Part shown: positions 37,683 through 48,231 of the stretch, one piece after another
Layout: every line of letters starts with the position of its first letter
Position numbering within the stretch: position 1 is the first letter of the stretch
Assembly (NCBI GenBank): GCA_021800275.1
Contig: JAJYZB010000001.1
Location: 328,624 to 392,623, forward strand
Direction of reading: 5' to 3'
Length of the DNA stretch: 64,000 nt
From: a bacterium
GTDB taxonomy: Bacteria > Vulcanimicrobiota > JABDET01
The notes under the pieces: generated by a model
The model's database searches: none
Told to the model about the DNA's origin: nothing
Seen by the model: only the letters and a program-made list of their open reading frames with translations
Translations under genes and position numbers: made by a program

Positions 37683-38390
37683 TCACTTTGTCCCAGCCGC
37701 TATCTTCTCTTGTTTATCAGAAGCCGCACCATCCACCCTTATATCAGCAGGCAGTTGAACACCAGTCTGAACAAAATAAAGCAGTTCTCCAAATCTGGAG
37801 GCATAATCTGTTAGTTCTCCAACCATTCGCTTAATTCTAGATTTAAAATAGTTGAACAACATGACAGATAAGATTGCCACCAAAAGCCCTGCTGCAGTTG
37901 TCACAAGAGCTTCAGCAACCCCTGCTCCCACAGTCGCAATTCCTGTTCGTCCATGTTTTGAAATTTTATTAAAAGCCTGAATAATCCCCAAAACAGTTCC
38001 AAAAAGACCAACAAAGGGAGCGATAACAGCAACAGTTCCTAAAATTGACAGATTAGAATCCAGGGAACGGGCAGCATCTGAGATCCCAACAGTCATGGCA
38101 TCCATGATATCCTCTCTATTGCAGTGTGAACGGTAAAGACCTATCTGAAAAATCCCAGCGATCAGTTTCTTTTTTTCAGCCTCACAAAAAGAAAGCGCAT
38201 CATTTAAATGGTTGTTCGCGAGGAAATTTGCTATCTGTTTCAAAAACCATTCTCCATTCGTGGAAGAAACATAAAGGTAAAAAAGCCTATCAATACAAAC
38301 ATAAACAACAAAAACCGAACACAAAAGCAGCGCGTATAAGACGTAAGTCCCCCCAATATTCATGTAGCCGATAATGGTTTGCATGTTCAT
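37683..38390 (-). CDS. exbB: ExbB/TolQ-type proton-channel protein
   Basis: A protein of 235 residues with three membrane helices. The first is GGTYVLYALLLCSVFVVYVCI. The conserved block ILGTVAVIAPFVGLFGTVLGIIQAF, followed by GVAEALVTTAAGLLVAI, identifies MotA/TolQ/ExbB channels. A GGAGG lies upstream of ATG 38390. It sits between the TonB_C-TPR gene and exbD, and is the only ExbB copy for two ExbD proteins here. Confidence 0.9.
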   Translation of the reverse strand: MNMQTIIGYMNIGGTYVLYALLLCSVFVVYVCIDRLFYLYVSSTNGEWFLKQIANFLANNHLNDALSFCEAEKKKLIAGIFQIGLYRSHCNREDIMDAMTVGISDAARSLDSNLSILGTVAVIAPFVGLFGTVLGIIQAFNKISKHGRTGIATVGAGVAEALVTTAAGLLVAILSVMLFNYFKSRIKRMVGELTDYASRFGELLYFVQTGVQLPADIRVDGAASDKQEKIAAGTK

Positions 38391-38418
38391 TTTCTATCAT
38401 TCCTCCTGGTCTCTTATT

Positions 38419-39861
38419 TTAACTGCCATTATTTTGAGATGATCTTTCTTTTAAAAGCCTTTCAAGACGACTTAAAGTTTTCCCAATTTTTTTTACTTTT
38501 TCAGTGTTGTGCTGCTCCTGGTAAAGTTTCAAAGCTTTTTTCCAATCTGAATCAGCCTGGTTCCAGCGTTTTTCCACTGAATCAATCGAACCAAGCAGCT
38601 CAAATGTCTGAGCATTTTGGGGCTGCATTTTAGCGATTGTCAAAAATAAAGGATACGCTTTTTTATAATGTTTTGTGTTGTAATATCCCTTTGCAAGTGA
38701 GCTGATATACAAAGGGTTTCCAGGAGAAAGATGATAGGCTCGAGATAAAAAATTCAAGCCATTTTTATCATCCTTTAATCGAAAATCAATAATCCCTAAC
38801 TCCAGATAAACAGTGGCTAAATTATCAGAAGGAGCGTGCTGCACCTTCATCGCCAGAACAGTCTTTTTAAAAACAGAACGGGCTTTTTTCAAGTTGTTCT
38901 CATAAAAGTAAGAAACTCCTAAAGAGTAAAGAAGATTCGGATTCTCAGGTTCCAGCTTCAAAGCATTTTGAAACAAAGGAATAGATTCTTTAAATTTGCC
39001 TGCGTTGAGAAGGGCATTCCCGAGATTAACTTCAAGAGCAGGGTCATCGGGTTTCAAGGCAAGAGCTTTGCGGTAAGCATCAGCAGATTTGAGATAGAGA
39101 TGTTTCTGATAATAAACATATCCCAAATCTTGCAGCATATAGACATTTTTAGGTTCTAAAAGATGCGCCTTTTTAAGAATAGGGAGAGCCTGATTTAAAT
39201 GATTCGAGCCGACTAAAATATCAGCTAAAATGGGGGGAAAGGTCAAGTCTTTTGGATTGAGTTTAACCGCTCGCTCAAGATCAGGAACAGCTTGCACCTT
39301 CTCACCCATATCCAGGTCAACACGAGCTAAGCCTGCGGCAAGTTCAGGATTGTCTGGCCATTTTCTCTCTGCTTCTTGATAAATTTCTTTCGCTTTTTCC
39401 CAATTGGATTGCGCCATATAAAACATGGCTAATTTCCCATAAAGTTTTCGATCAGACGGAAAACGGGAAATTTTTTCTTTCAGCGACTGTATCTCGCTTA
39501 AATTCTCCCGCACCGATTTCGGAAGACGCGAATGAATCGAAAACAACAGCCAACTGGCGGCAGGAACTCCATCTTTCATTTCCGGTTTATAGGAAGACTC
39601 CTGAGCAATCTCTTCTGCCCGCTTATCTAAAGATGCGCTGCCTGAACTGCTGACCAGAACTACCTGCAGGGGTTTCCCATTTTTTCCAACCTTCACTTTA
39701 ACCCAGGTAATTCCTTGTTTGCCCAGCATCTCTGCTTTTTTAGGATAAGGCACTCTGGCTTTTTTTAGAATCCTTGCGGGAACAAGAGAATAGGCAGCCT
39801 CAACTTTGCTGAACAAAAACGCAGATACCGCAATTAAAACAAAAAAGAAAAAAAATCTCAT
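38419..39861 (-). CDS. Periplasmic TonB C-terminal domain fused to tetratricopeptide repeats
   Basis: A protein of 480 residues. A signal peptide (FFFFVLIAVSAFLFSKVEA) is followed at about 25-110 by a TonB C-terminal-type domain: YPKKAEMLGKQGITWVKVKV, SSSGSASLDKRAEEIAQ and a W-L-L-F-S-I strand. Residues about 125-470 contain around nine TPR units (for example DPALEVNLGNALLNAGKFKE). It has no membrane helix and no Pro-rich spacer. It overlaps exbD2 by 4 bases. The TonB-like domain may bind partner proteins, or compete with or extend TonB itself. The architecture is unusual. Confidence 0.8.
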   Translation of the reverse strand: MRFFFFFVLIAVSAFLFSKVEAAYSLVPARILKKARVPYPKKAEMLGKQGITWVKVKVGKNGKPLQVVLVSSSGSASLDKRAEEIAQESSYKPEMKDGVPAASWLLFSIHSRLPKSVRENLSEIQSLKEKISRFPSDRKLYGKLAMFYMAQSNWEKAKEIYQEAERKWPDNPELAAGLARVDLDMGEKVQAVPDLERAVKLNPKDLTFPPILADILVGSNHLNQALPILKKAHLLEPKNVYMLQDLGYVYYQKHLYLKSADAYRKALALKPDDPALEVNLGNALLNAGKFKESIPLFQNALKLEPENPNLLYSLGVSYFYENNLKKARSVFKKTVLAMKVQHAPSDNLATVYLELGIIDFRLKDDKNGLNFLSRAYHLSPGNPLYISSLAKGYYNTKHYKKAYPLFLTIAKMQPQNAQTFELLGSIDSVEKRWNQADSDWKKALKLYQEQHNTEKVKKIGKTLSRLERLLKERSSQNNGS

Positions 39862-40289
39862 TTTTTCTTCTGATGTAAAGGTTTTGTGGCTAAAGAAATA
39901 GCATTTAACCCGGCTGATTTAGCGGCATCCATGGCTTCTGCAACAACTCCATAGGTAACATTTTTATCCGCTTTTATAATGACTTTATTGGGGTATTTCC
40001 CATAACGATTTTTCGGTTGATCAAGGCGAATTTTATGAAGATAAGGTTCAAGTTTCTGAACTGAAAGTTTTTTTGCCCCGACAAAGATGCTTCCATTTTT
40101 TTCAATCGTAATCACGTTATCAGTTCGATTTGCCTTGTTTTTGTAACGAGTAACAGGGAGATGGATCTTTTTCTTCATGGCTGAAGCTGCAATCATAAAA
40201 ATAATCAACAGCACAAGCAAAACGTCTGTTAAAGGGGTGACGTTAATTGAAGCCATGACATCATCTTCCTGGTTTTGAGAAACCGCCAT
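39858..40289 (-). CDS. ExbD/TolR-type proton-channel protein (second copy)
   Basis: A protein of 143 residues. The N-terminus is EDDVMASINVTPLTDVLLVLLIIFMIA, with the ExbD aspartate. The periplasmic part (NVTYGVVAEAMDAAKSAGLN) resembles the first copy at 37215-37664 but is clearly divergent. It is the first gene of the Ton operon, 57 bases after the FIST gene. Two ExbD proteins with one ExbB may form mixed channels or serve two TonB-like proteins. Confidence 0.88.
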   Translation of the reverse strand: MAVSQNQEDDVMASINVTPLTDVLLVLLIIFMIAASAMKKKIHLPVTRYKNKANRTDNVITIEKNGSIFVGAKKLSVQKLEPYLHKIRLDQPKNRYGKYPNKVIIKADKNVTYGVVAEAMDAAKSAGLNAISLATKPLHQKKK

Positions 40290-40346
40290 TCAAACCTCCC
40301 AAATATCAATGTCAAGTATTCTTTTCTCTTTACTAAATTTCCTTTT

Positions 40347-41540
40347 TTAAAATAACATGGCAACAGTTGTAGTGTTATGCATTCCTGATAATTGCCCTTG
40401 CACCATCATGATTTCTCCATAAGTTTCAAATCCAATGATAGGGGTTTTTACTGTTTCTTTTATTCCATCCACCGCTTTTTTAAAATCTTCGCCAAGGTAA
40501 AGAGAGCGGCAGATGCAGTCAAAAATAATTCCCCCTGACGGTTTTTTCCCTCCTAAATTTTTTACCGCGATCTCTGCAGCTTCTTTGGCAGATTTAATCT
40601 GATTCTCTTTATCACTTGCCATTCCTCGAATAATGAGTCCTTCTGGGATTTCGCAGGCAAACTGCATTGATTTATCAGGATTTACCTGTAAAGGGGCTCT
40701 TACTTTAAACTCTTTTCCCATGACAATTCCTGCTTCATTTGCAAGTAAAAAATTGGAGATCTGGTCTTTAGAAGCGGTGTTTAAATTGATTCCTGATTTT
40801 TTTGCCACTGGATCCATTTGTTCTTTCCATTCTTCAAAAGCAGGTTTTCCATTGAGTTCTTTAACAGTATTCCCTTCTGATTTCGTGACAAAAAGAGGTT
40901 TTGTTGCCGGTGTGTGTCCGTGTTTTACCCCAAGCCCGAAAGGGGTTTTGGAAAAAACAAGAGCAACTGTCAGCGCATCTGTTAAAGCTTTATCATTACA
41001 GAAAACCCAGGTTTCTTTAAATTTACAGTCATCTCCAGCAGCACCTCCCCCAAATTTTGTATCTGTTCCCAATGCATAAAGTATCTCTTCAACTGCCTCT
41101 TCTCCCTGGCCTGCCATTCCATCAATTAGAATGACTGCGGATTTATAAGGATAACCATCAATATGAGAAGGGAACCCTTCTTTTGCTTGAGTGATTGCAT
41201 TTCTTCGGTTTTTACGTAACCCTTGACCTATGCCCACATAAATTTTAGAATCCGGGATACCGAGCAGCCCAATGGTGACAAGCCCTTTTCCAACAATTTC
41301 TTCAGTAAATTCTCCTGCTGTTGTGCAGCCTATTAATGGAGTTGTTCCAGTGACGGCCCGGATCCCTTTAAGAACCTCAGGAAAATTATATTGGGTTCCC
41401 ATAAACACAAGGACCAAATCCGCGCTTTTAACTCCAAACTTTATTTTGGCTTTCCGCGCAGCTTCTTCCCCAATTTTATAACTATCTGTCCCTTTTGCAT
41501 ATCCTGTCGCCAAAGTGGTTGTTTCAATTTTTAAAGACAT
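40347..41540 (-). CDS. FIST domain sensory protein
   Basis: ATG 41540 has GAGGAGG 6 bases upstream and gives 397 residues. The N-terminal FIST domain reads DLVLVFMGTQYNFPEVLKGI and LIGCTTAGEFTEE; GDDCKFKETWVFCND starts the middle part; the C-terminal FIST_C domain contains PIIGFETYGEIMM. FIST domains bind small ligands, perhaps amino acids, and feed histidine kinases or chemoreceptors. Here it is a stand-alone protein, divergent from a soluble chemoreceptor, which makes a two-protein sensing pair likely. Confidence 0.85.
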   Translation of the reverse strand: MSLKIETTTLATGYAKGTDSYKIGEEAARKAKIKFGVKSADLVLVFMGTQYNFPEVLKGIRAVTGTTPLIGCTTAGEFTEEIVGKGLVTIGLLGIPDSKIYVGIGQGLRKNRRNAITQAKEGFPSHIDGYPYKSAVILIDGMAGQGEEAVEEILYALGTDTKFGGGAAGDDCKFKETWVFCNDKALTDALTVALVFSKTPFGLGVKHGHTPATKPLFVTKSEGNTVKELNGKPAFEEWKEQMDPVAKKSGINLNTASKDQISNFLLANEAGIVMGKEFKVRAPLQVNPDKSMQFACEIPEGLIIRGMASDKENQIKSAKEAAEIAVKNLGGKKPSGGIIFDCICRSLYLGEDFKKAVDGIKETVKTPIIGFETYGEIMMVQGQLSGMHNTTTVAMLF

Positions 41541-41657
41541 GATATACCTCCTCACTGTAAGTACTATTCCTTGGCTTCTTGCTGTGTTTGTGGATCCCTT
41601 CTTGAAAAAAAATAGAAATAGTACTTTTGGACCTGTTCAAAACTTTTGGGATGGTAT

Positions 41658-42836
41658 ATGATAGTATCTAAATTAGAGAACATGAGTGATTTAATGACAG
41701 CACAGTCTTTATCACAGAAAAAAGAAATGAAAGAATTTTTTTCAGAGTTACTTTCAGGTCAATCTTCATTTAACCAGATTATTACCATTAATACCACAAG
41801 AATTGAAACTTTGTTAACAGAGTTTTTTAAAGTGACAGAAAAATTAAAGCAACAGTTGATTCAAGCTGCTGCAGCAGTAACTGATTCATCCGCTTTATCC
41901 CGGCAGCTGACGGCTACCGTTGAAGAAATCGCAAAAGGAATGGAGTCTCAGCTTAAAAGTGTTCTGGAAGTATCAAGAATTGTTTCAGATACTTCAGAAA
42001 TTTTTAAAAGCGTCGTTGAAAAATCGGGTGAAACCTCTCTGCTTTCTTCTCAAACAACTCAAGCTGCTCGTCACGGGGCAGAACTTATTTCTCTCTCAGG
42101 CAAAGCAATTCAAGAAGTAAAAGCGATTTCTGATAAATCTGTTTCTCAAGTCGTCGAACTGCAGGAAAGTTCTGAACGAATTAGCGAAATCGTGGAGTTG
42201 ATTGATGATGTGGCTGAACAAACTAATCTGCTGGCTTTGAATGCAGCGATTGAAGCAGCCCGTGCTGGCGAGCATGGCCGTGGATTTGCTGTGGTAGCGG
42301 AGGAGATTGGGAAACTGGCTTCAAAGTCACGTTCTGCAACAAAAGAGATTCGCCATATTTTAACAGGAGTTCAAAAAAGAACTAAAGATGTGGCAGAAAC
42401 CATTGATATTAGCAGAAATGAGGCGGAAAAGGGATTAAACCTTTCCATAGAATCGGTTGCCGAAATTCAAACTATTGTTGCTGCAGTGGAAAGTACGGAC
42501 CAGAATGCTCAGTTGGTTTTTGATTTTTGTCAGGATATCGAAAAAAAATTCGGAAATTTAATTTCTGCTACTGCAGCAATGTCTTCAATATCAGAAGAAT
42601 ATACGGCTACAAGTGAAGAGATCTCGTCAAGCGCCCAGGAAATTAATTCGGCTTTTAAAAAATTAACGCTGTCCACTGAAACGATCAACACTGAATTGGA
42701 AGATTTTATAAATCAAAGGGTGATGCTTCGTTCTACTTTAACTAAAATTTTGGGAGAAACCAAACAAGCCGTTAAGGGGTTTGAAGAGTTGTATCAAAAA
42801 TTTCAAAAAGCTGTTGAGATACTGGAGGAATCTTAA
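41658..42836 (+). CDS. Soluble methyl-accepting chemotaxis protein
   Basis: A protein of about 392 residues from ATG 41658; ATG 41682 is possible. There are no membrane helices. A long coiled coil carries the signalling tip [20 protein letters not shown] and then [15 protein letters not shown], diagnostic of chemoreceptors. It lacks any recognisable ligand domain; the 70-residue N-terminus is helical. The FIST gene transcribes away from it, 117 bases apart, so FIST may supply the ligand sensing. No cheA or cheW is present in the window. Confidence 0.88.
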   Translation: MIVSKLENMSDLMTAQSLSQKKEMKEFFSELLSGQSSFNQIITINTTRIETLLTEFFKVTEKLKQQLIQAAAAVTDSSALSRQLTATVEEIAKGMESQLKSVLEVSRIVSDTSEIFKSVVEKSGETSLLSSQTTQAARHGAELISLSGKAIQEVKAISDKSVSQVVELQESSERISEIVELIDDVAEQTNLLALNAAIEAARAGEHGRGFAVVAEEIGKLASKSRSATKEIRHILTGVQKRTKDVAETIDISRNEAEKGLNLSIESVAEIQTIVAAVESTDQNAQLVFDFCQDIEKKFGNLISATAAMSSISEEYTATSEEISSSAQEINSAFKKLTLSTETINTELEDFINQRVMLRSTLTKILGETKQAVKGFEELYQKFQKAVEILEES

Positions 42837-43015
42837 GAAGTTCAGCCTGTTTTCCCAAGCGATTATGTCCAAGATGAATCCTACAGAGAAAATATCCCCC
42901 CCTATCAGGACTGCTGCAAGATAGTTGAACATTCAACGATTAAATTAAAATCAAGGAGGAGGGGGTTGGGAGGAAAAAAGGTTAATCTTTCTTATAAAGA
43001 GAAATAAAAATTCCT

Positions 43016-43948
43016 GTGAAACAACTGCGGATAGCATTATTTGCAGATCCTCCAATAGGAACCTGGGCTTTAAGCGAATTTTATAAAGCGGGAATTCAGA
43101 TTTGCAGCGCTGTGAGCGTTCTCCCCAGAACAACCCGCCCAGATCCCGTGGATGAAATGGAAAAACGAGCTCAATCCTGGAACATTCCATTTTTCAGAAC
43201 AATTTCTCTCTCACTGAATGAATTCAAATCCGAATTTAAAAAAACAAAACCTGATCTCATCGTCTGTGTGAGTTTTTTGAGAAAAATTCCTGATGAAGTA
43301 CTGCAACTAGCTGCTTTGGGAGGAGTTAATTGTCATCCCGCTCTTCTTCCTAAATATAGAGGTTCTGTGCCTTATTTTTGGGCGATTTACAGACAAGAGA
43401 AAACCTCAGGGATCACCCTGCACAAAATGATCCACGAATATGATGCTGGTGAAATATTCCTTCAGAAGGAGCTGCCAATAGAGCCAGAAGACACAACAGG
43501 CACTCTTGCTTTTAAATGTTTCGCTCTAGGAATTAAACTCTTGATACAATTCATCCAGAATCTGAAAAACGAACCCTTACCTCCATCTATCCCTCAGGAC
43601 CATTCCAAAGTTACTTATGCCCCGATGCCAGATGCAAGCATCCTCAAAATTAACTGGAATAAGCCTTCAAAAGAAATTTTAGCATTAATTCGTGCTGGTT
43701 CTCCATTCTGGGGCGCTTATACCCTATTTCGGAGTCTTCCGCTAAAAATCTGGTCAGCCCGAATCTCTCAGCCGAACTCTAAAAATATTAAACCAGGAAC
43801 TCTGATCATTTCAAATGGCAGAACAGAAGTTGCAGCATCAGACTTTTTTATTTCTTTAGAATCACTCCAGCTCGAGATGCTTAGATTCTATTCTGGTTCT
43901 GAATTCTCTACTCTCTCGACCCTGAAAGACGGAGAAAGCCTTGAATAA
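43016..43948 (+). CDS. Methionyl-tRNA formyltransferase family protein
   Basis: GTG 43016 gives 310 residues. The formyltransferase core has the N-H-D catalytic set in VNCHPALLPKYRGSVPYFWA and EYDAGEI. An Fmt_C-type domain follows (INWNKPSKEILALIRAG, FWGAYTLF). A typical Fmt N-terminal motif is replaced by LRIALFADPPIG. It overlaps gcvT by 8 bases, so it belongs to the glycine cleavage operon and draws on the same folate C1 pool. It may be Fmt itself or a related 10-formyl-THF-dependent transferase. Confidence 0.75.
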   Translation: MKQLRIALFADPPIGTWALSEFYKAGIQICSAVSVLPRTTRPDPVDEMEKRAQSWNIPFFRTISLSLNEFKSEFKKTKPDLIVCVSFLRKIPDEVLQLAALGGVNCHPALLPKYRGSVPYFWAIYRQEKTSGITLHKMIHEYDAGEIFLQKELPIEPEDTTGTLAFKCFALGIKLLIQFIQNLKNEPLPPSIPQDHSKVTYAPMPDASILKINWNKPSKEILALIRAGSPFWGAYTLFRSLPLKIWSARISQPNSKNIKPGTLIISNGRTEVAASDFFISLESLQLEMLRFYSGSEFSTLSTLKDGESLE

Positions 43949-45065
43949 TAACGCTACACCGCTTTTATCCCACCATCAAAAAGAAGGGGGAAAACTAATC
44001 CCTTTTGCGGGGTGGCAAATGCCTGTGGAATACTCGGGAATACTGGAGGAACATAACCATGTAAGAAAAAATATAGGGCTTTTTGATCTTTCTCACATGG
44101 GAGAAATTAAAGTCTCAGGTGCAGGCGCTCATCAATTTTTACAAAAACTTGTTACTAATGATTTGGATTTGCTAAAAGAAGGGCAAGCTTGTTATACCGT
44201 CATGTGCCACGATGAAGGTGGAATTTTAGATGACCTGATTATTTATCTCCTTTCCTCTGAATCAGATAGGATAAAAGAATATCTTCTGGTTGTAAATGCC
44301 TCAAATGCCGATAAAATTTTGAAATGGATAGAAAAGCAAAAAAATAACAAAGAGGTCATTGTAAGCGATCTTTCCAATGAAACAGCTCTTCTGGCAATTC
44401 AAGGTCCAAATTCTCAAGCCTTTCTGCAGGCTTTCACCTCATGCAATTTAGACCCCATCATCTATTATCATGGAATACAAACAGAAATTGAAAAATTGTC
44501 CTGTTTTCTCTCAAGGACCGGCTATACAGGAGAGGATGGATTCGAAATTTATGTCAACTCAAAAGGAGCAGAAAAACTCTGGACCGCGTTTCGTAAAAAA
44601 TTAATCCCTCCAATTGGATTAGGGGCAAGAGATACTTTAAGACTTGAAGCAGGCTATCTCCTGTATGGGAATGATATGGATGAACAGACCTCTCCTCTAG
44701 AAGTAGGACTTTCCTGGGTCGTCAAATTAGAAAAAGATGATTTCATCGGGAAAAAAGCTCTACTTGAGCAAAAAAAGAAAGGAATTACGAAAAAATTGAC
44801 TGCTTTTACTATGCTGGATCGCTCCATCCCGAGAAATGGGTATTCTTTATACTGCAATAACCAAAAAATTGGCAGGGTGACCAGCGGAACTTTTTCTCCA
44901 ACTTTAGAAAAGGGTATTGGACTGGGAATGATGGAATTTTTACCAGAAAAAAGCTCTCCTTTGAAAGAAGGAATGGAAATCCAAGTCGAGATCAGGGGAG
45001 AAAAACATCCTGCTCTTATATGTAAAAAACCATTTGTAAGAGGAAGTGTAAAATATGGTTCCTGA
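43941..45065 (+). CDS. gcvT: Glycine cleavage system aminomethyltransferase (T protein)
   Basis: TTG 43941, with GGAG six bases upstream, gives 374 residues. Motifs are KLIPFAGWQMPVEYSGILEEH, LFDLSHMGEI, SRTGYTGEDGFEIY and GLGARDTLRLEAGYLLYG (folate and lipoyl sites). It transfers the methylene group from the H-protein arm to tetrahydrofolate and releases ammonia. It overlaps gcvH by 11 bases. Confidence 0.95.
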   Translation: MNNNATPLLSHHQKEGGKLIPFAGWQMPVEYSGILEEHNHVRKNIGLFDLSHMGEIKVSGAGAHQFLQKLVTNDLDLLKEGQACYTVMCHDEGGILDDLIIYLLSSESDRIKEYLLVVNASNADKILKWIEKQKNNKEVIVSDLSNETALLAIQGPNSQAFLQAFTSCNLDPIIYYHGIQTEIEKLSCFLSRTGYTGEDGFEIYVNSKGAEKLWTAFRKKLIPPIGLGARDTLRLEAGYLLYGNDMDEQTSPLEVGLSWVVKLEKDDFIGKKALLEQKKKGITKKLTAFTMLDRSIPRNGYSLYCNNQKIGRVTSGTFSPTLEKGIGLGMMEFLPEKSSPLKEGMEIQVEIRGEKHPALICKKPFVRGSVKYGS

Positions 45066-45438
45066 AAATTTATATTATACTAAAGAACATGAATGGGTTC
45101 TTATTCAAAATGGAATAGCTAGAATAGGGATTACAGATTATGCCCAAAAACAACTGGGAGATGTGGTTTATATAGAACTCCCTGCTCAAGAATCACAGTT
45201 AAAACAAATGACCTCCTGTGGGGTCATTGAATCGGTAAAAGCGGTATCTGAAATTTATTCGCCGCTCAGCGGAAAAGTAAAAGCAGCGAATTCTGCTCTG
45301 GCTGATCATCCGGAAAAAATAAATCATGCCCCTTATGGAGAAGGTTGGATGTTTGAAATGGAAGAGATACAAGAAAATGAGTTGAAAAATCTTTTATCTG
45401 CAAAATCTTATCAAAAATTGATAGGCAGCGAGTCGTGA
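45055..45438 (+). CDS. gcvH: Glycine cleavage system H protein
   Basis: A protein of 127 residues. The lipoylated lysine is in GVIESVKAVSEIYSPLSG. The remaining lines (YTKEHEWVLIQNG, ITDYAQKQLGDVVYIELP) match H proteins closely. It shuttles the aminomethyl group between the P, T and L proteins. It overlaps gcvT and gcvPA, so the operon is translated in a coupled way. The L protein (Lpd) gene is not in the window. Confidence 0.95.
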   Translation: MVPENLYYTKEHEWVLIQNGIARIGITDYAQKQLGDVVYIELPAQESQLKQMTSCGVIESVKAVSEIYSPLSGKVKAANSALADHPEKINHAPYGEGWMFEMEEIQENELKNLLSAKSYQKLIGSES

Positions 45439-46799
45439 TCTTACCCCATACAGAATCCGAAATTAAAAGTATGCTTTCAATAGTGGGGCTCTCTTCCCTA
45501 GAAGAATTGTTTCGAGATATTCCTGAAGAAGCGCGATTAAAAAGAGATTTAAAACTTCCTCTGCCCATGAGTGAAGCAGAACTGCGAAAAAAATTTAAAA
45601 CACTGGCTAATAAAAATCACCAACTTGACGACCAGATTTCTTTTTTAGGAGCAGGAGTGTATCGCCATCATATTCCTGCTATTGTTCCTGCCTTAATCTC
45701 TAGAGGAGAATTTGCCACTGCCTATACTCCTTACCAGGCTGAAGCAAGTCAGGGGACTCTTCAAGCAATCTATGAGTATCAATCCTTAATTTGCAAACTG
45801 ATGGGCATGGAAGCAGCTAATGCTTCTCATTATGATGGATCCACTGCCCTGGCAGAAGCCTGTTTCATGGCAGCAGAAATCTCCCAGAAAAGCGAAATCC
45901 TGATCTCACGAGCGATCCATCCCCATTATCGTCAGGTTATTCAAACTTATTTAAAAGGCAGCGGGATTTCTCTGTTGGAAATTCCACTGGAAGAAGGAGC
46001 AACCTCAAAAGATGAAGTTAAAAAAATGATCTCTGCGAAAACAGCGGGCGTCGTGCTGCAATCGCCCAATTTTTTGGGATGTATTGAAGACACTGCATCT
46101 TTTTCTGAACTTTGCAAGCAGCACAGCTTCCCTTTAGTGGCAGCTGTTAATGAACCTCTGGCTTATGGAATTTTAAAATCCCCTGGCGAGGTGGGGGCTG
46201 ACATTGTGGCAGGAGAAGGGCAGTCACTTGGAATTCCACCCTCTTTCGGGGGTCCTCATGTCGGATTCATAGCAGTCAAACAGCAGTATATCAGGAAACT
46301 TCCAGGAAGGCTGGTGGGTATGACTCTTGATTCAAAAGGAGTTCCTGCGTTCACACTAACCTTACAGGCAAGAGAACAGCACATTCGAAGAGAAAAAGCC
46401 TCATCCAATATTTGCACTAACCAGTCCTTGTGCGCTGTGGCGAATGCAGTTTATCTTTCTGTTTTAGGGAAGCAAGGAGTTCAAGAAGCTGCCAGGCAGT
46501 GTTATCACAAGGCTCACTACGCTTTTCAAGAATGGAAAAAGGAGACAGGTTTAACTCTGCTTTTTAAGACCCATTTCTTTCATGAATTTGTGCTGCAGTC
46601 CCCCATAAAATCGGAAAAATTCCTATACGACATGGAAAAACAAGGGATCCTGGCTGGTTATTCTCTTGAAAAAAATTATCCGGAATTTCCTGGGGGAATT
46701 CTATTGACAGTCACTGAAGTTAACACAAAAGAAGAAATTCTAAATTTCTCGAAAAAAGCACAAAAAATTTTGGAGTCACAAAAATGCCTGAACCGTTAA
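45435..46799 (+). CDS. gcvPA: Glycine decarboxylase subunit 1
   Basis: GTG 45435 overlaps the gcvH stop and gives 454 residues. It is the N-terminal half of glycine decarboxylase: [54 protein letters not shown] and [10 protein letters not shown]. It has the PLP fold but lacks the PLP-lysine, which is in GcvPB. The split form is typical of Gram-positives, Thermotoga, archaea and several deep bacterial lineages. It overlaps gcvPB by 16 bases. Confidence 0.95.
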   Translation: MILPHTESEIKSMLSIVGLSSLEELFRDIPEEARLKRDLKLPLPMSEAELRKKFKTLANKNHQLDDQISFLGAGVYRHHIPAIVPALISRGEFATAYTPYQAEASQGTLQAIYEYQSLICKLMGMEAANASHYDGSTALAEACFMAAEISQKSEILISRAIHPHYRQVIQTYLKGSGISLLEIPLEEGATSKDEVKKMISAKTAGVVLQSPNFLGCIEDTASFSELCKQHSFPLVAAVNEPLAYGILKSPGEVGADIVAGEGQSLGIPPSFGGPHVGFIAVKQQYIRKLPGRLVGMTLDSKGVPAFTLTLQAREQHIRREKASSNICTNQSLCAVANAVYLSVLGKQGVQEAARQCYHKAHYAFQEWKKETGLTLLFKTHFFHEFVLQSPIKSEKFLYDMEKQGILAGYSLEKNYPEFPGGILLTVTEVNTKEEILNFSKKAQKILESQKCLNR

Positions 46800-48229
46800 T
46801 TTTCGAAAAATCATCCCCAGAAAGGAAAGGGTATCTTTTTTCTGATCTGGATGTTCCAATTTCTATAGACTCTATCCCTCCCGATGCTCTGCGAGAAGAT
46901 CTCCTTCTCCCAGAACTGTCTGAGCTCGATGTGGTTCGCCATTTCACCCGCTTAAGCCAGGAAAATTTTTCCATTGACACTCATTTTTACCCATTGGGAT
47001 CTTGCACGATGAAATATAATCCTAAAATCCATGATGAACTCGCTTCTCTTCCTGGCTTTACGGATCTACATCCATTTCAGCCTGAAAATCAAATTCAGGG
47101 AGCTCTTGAAACTATGTTTGAACTGCAAAACCTTCTGGCTGAAATCACGGGAATGGATGCTGTGTCACTTGAACCAGCAGCAGGAGCCCATGGAGAGTTT
47201 ACTGGTTTACTCATGATTCAAGCTTATTTTAAAGAAAAAAATGAACTCCGCCATAAAGTGATTGTTCCAGACTCATCCCATGGAACCAATCCTGCAACAG
47301 CTGCTATGGCTGGGTATCAAGTTGTCCAGGTACCCTCTAATTCAAAAGGTGGGGTTGATTTAGAGGCATTAAAACAATCTCTTTCAGAAGATGTGGCAGC
47401 TCTTATGTTAACTAATCCTAACACCCTTGGACTTTTTGATGAAAATATTCTGGAAATTTCCAGGCTTGTTCATGAAAAAGGAGGAATCCTATATTATGAT
47501 GGGGCAAATTTAAACCCTATCCTAGGGATTGCACGACCGGGAGACTTTGGGTTTGATGTGGTTCATGTCAACCTTCACAAAACCTTTACGATTCCTCATG
47601 GAGGAGGAGGACCAGGAGCTGGACCTGTTGGAGTAAAAGAAATTTTAAAACCTTATCTTCCTGTTCCTATTGTAAAGAAAAGAACTGAATCAGCGGCAGA
47701 CTGGTATTATCTTGATCATAATTGCCCAAAGAGCATTGGAAGAATCAAAGCTTATTACGGCAACTTCCTGCATCTGGTGAGAGGGCTTGCTTACATTCTT
47801 TCACAAGGAGCTTTTGGCTTAAAAAAGATTGCTGAATTATCGGTCCTGAATGCCAATTATCTGAAAGAAATCCTAAAAAAATACTATGACCTGCCTTATG
47901 ATAGAATCTGTCAGCATGAATTTGTTTTGAGCGCAAAAAAACAGAAAGAACATGGAGTCAAAGCCAGCGACATTGCAAAAAGACTTCTGGACTACGGATT
48001 CCATCCACCTACTGTTTATTTTCCTTTGATTGTGGAAGAAGCGCTGATGATTGAACCCACTGAAACCGAAAGCAAAGAGATGCTGGATAAATTTACTGCT
48101 GCCATGATTCAAATTGCTGACGAATCTGAAAAAAATCCATCTCTTGTCAAAGGAGCTCCTTATTCTACCCCAATTTCAAGGGTGGACGAAGTGATGGCTG
48201 CTCGCAAACCTAACCTCTGCTGGTGTTAA
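46784..48229 (+). CDS. gcvPB: Glycine decarboxylase subunit 2
   Basis: A protein of 481 residues, the catalytic half. The PLP-lysine is in [45 protein letters not shown] and [16 protein letters not shown] are also diagnostic. With GcvPA it decarboxylates glycine and loads the H protein. It is the last gene of the operon. The gene-free stretch 48230-48732 follows. Confidence 0.95.
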   Translation: MPEPLIFEKSSPERKGYLFSDLDVPISIDSIPPDALREDLLLPELSELDVVRHFTRLSQENFSIDTHFYPLGSCTMKYNPKIHDELASLPGFTDLHPFQPENQIQGALETMFELQNLLAEITGMDAVSLEPAAGAHGEFTGLLMIQAYFKEKNELRHKVIVPDSSHGTNPATAAMAGYQVVQVPSNSKGGVDLEALKQSLSEDVAALMLTNPNTLGLFDENILEISRLVHEKGGILYYDGANLNPILGIARPGDFGFDVVHVNLHKTFTIPHGGGGPGAGPVGVKEILKPYLPVPIVKKRTESAADWYYLDHNCPKSIGRIKAYYGNFLHLVRGLAYILSQGAFGLKKIAELSVLNANYLKEILKKYYDLPYDRICQHEFVLSAKKQKEHGVKASDIAKRLLDYGFHPPTVYFPLIVEEALMIEPTETESKEMLDKFTAAMIQIADESEKNPSLVKGAPYSTPISRVDEVMAARKPNLCWC

Positions 48230-48231
48230 GC

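Noticed and set aside
42837..43015. Possible glycine riboswitch before the formyltransferase-gcv operon
   Set aside because: The conserved glycine-aptamer sequences are absent; only a small GTTGAA/TTCAAC hairpin is seen.
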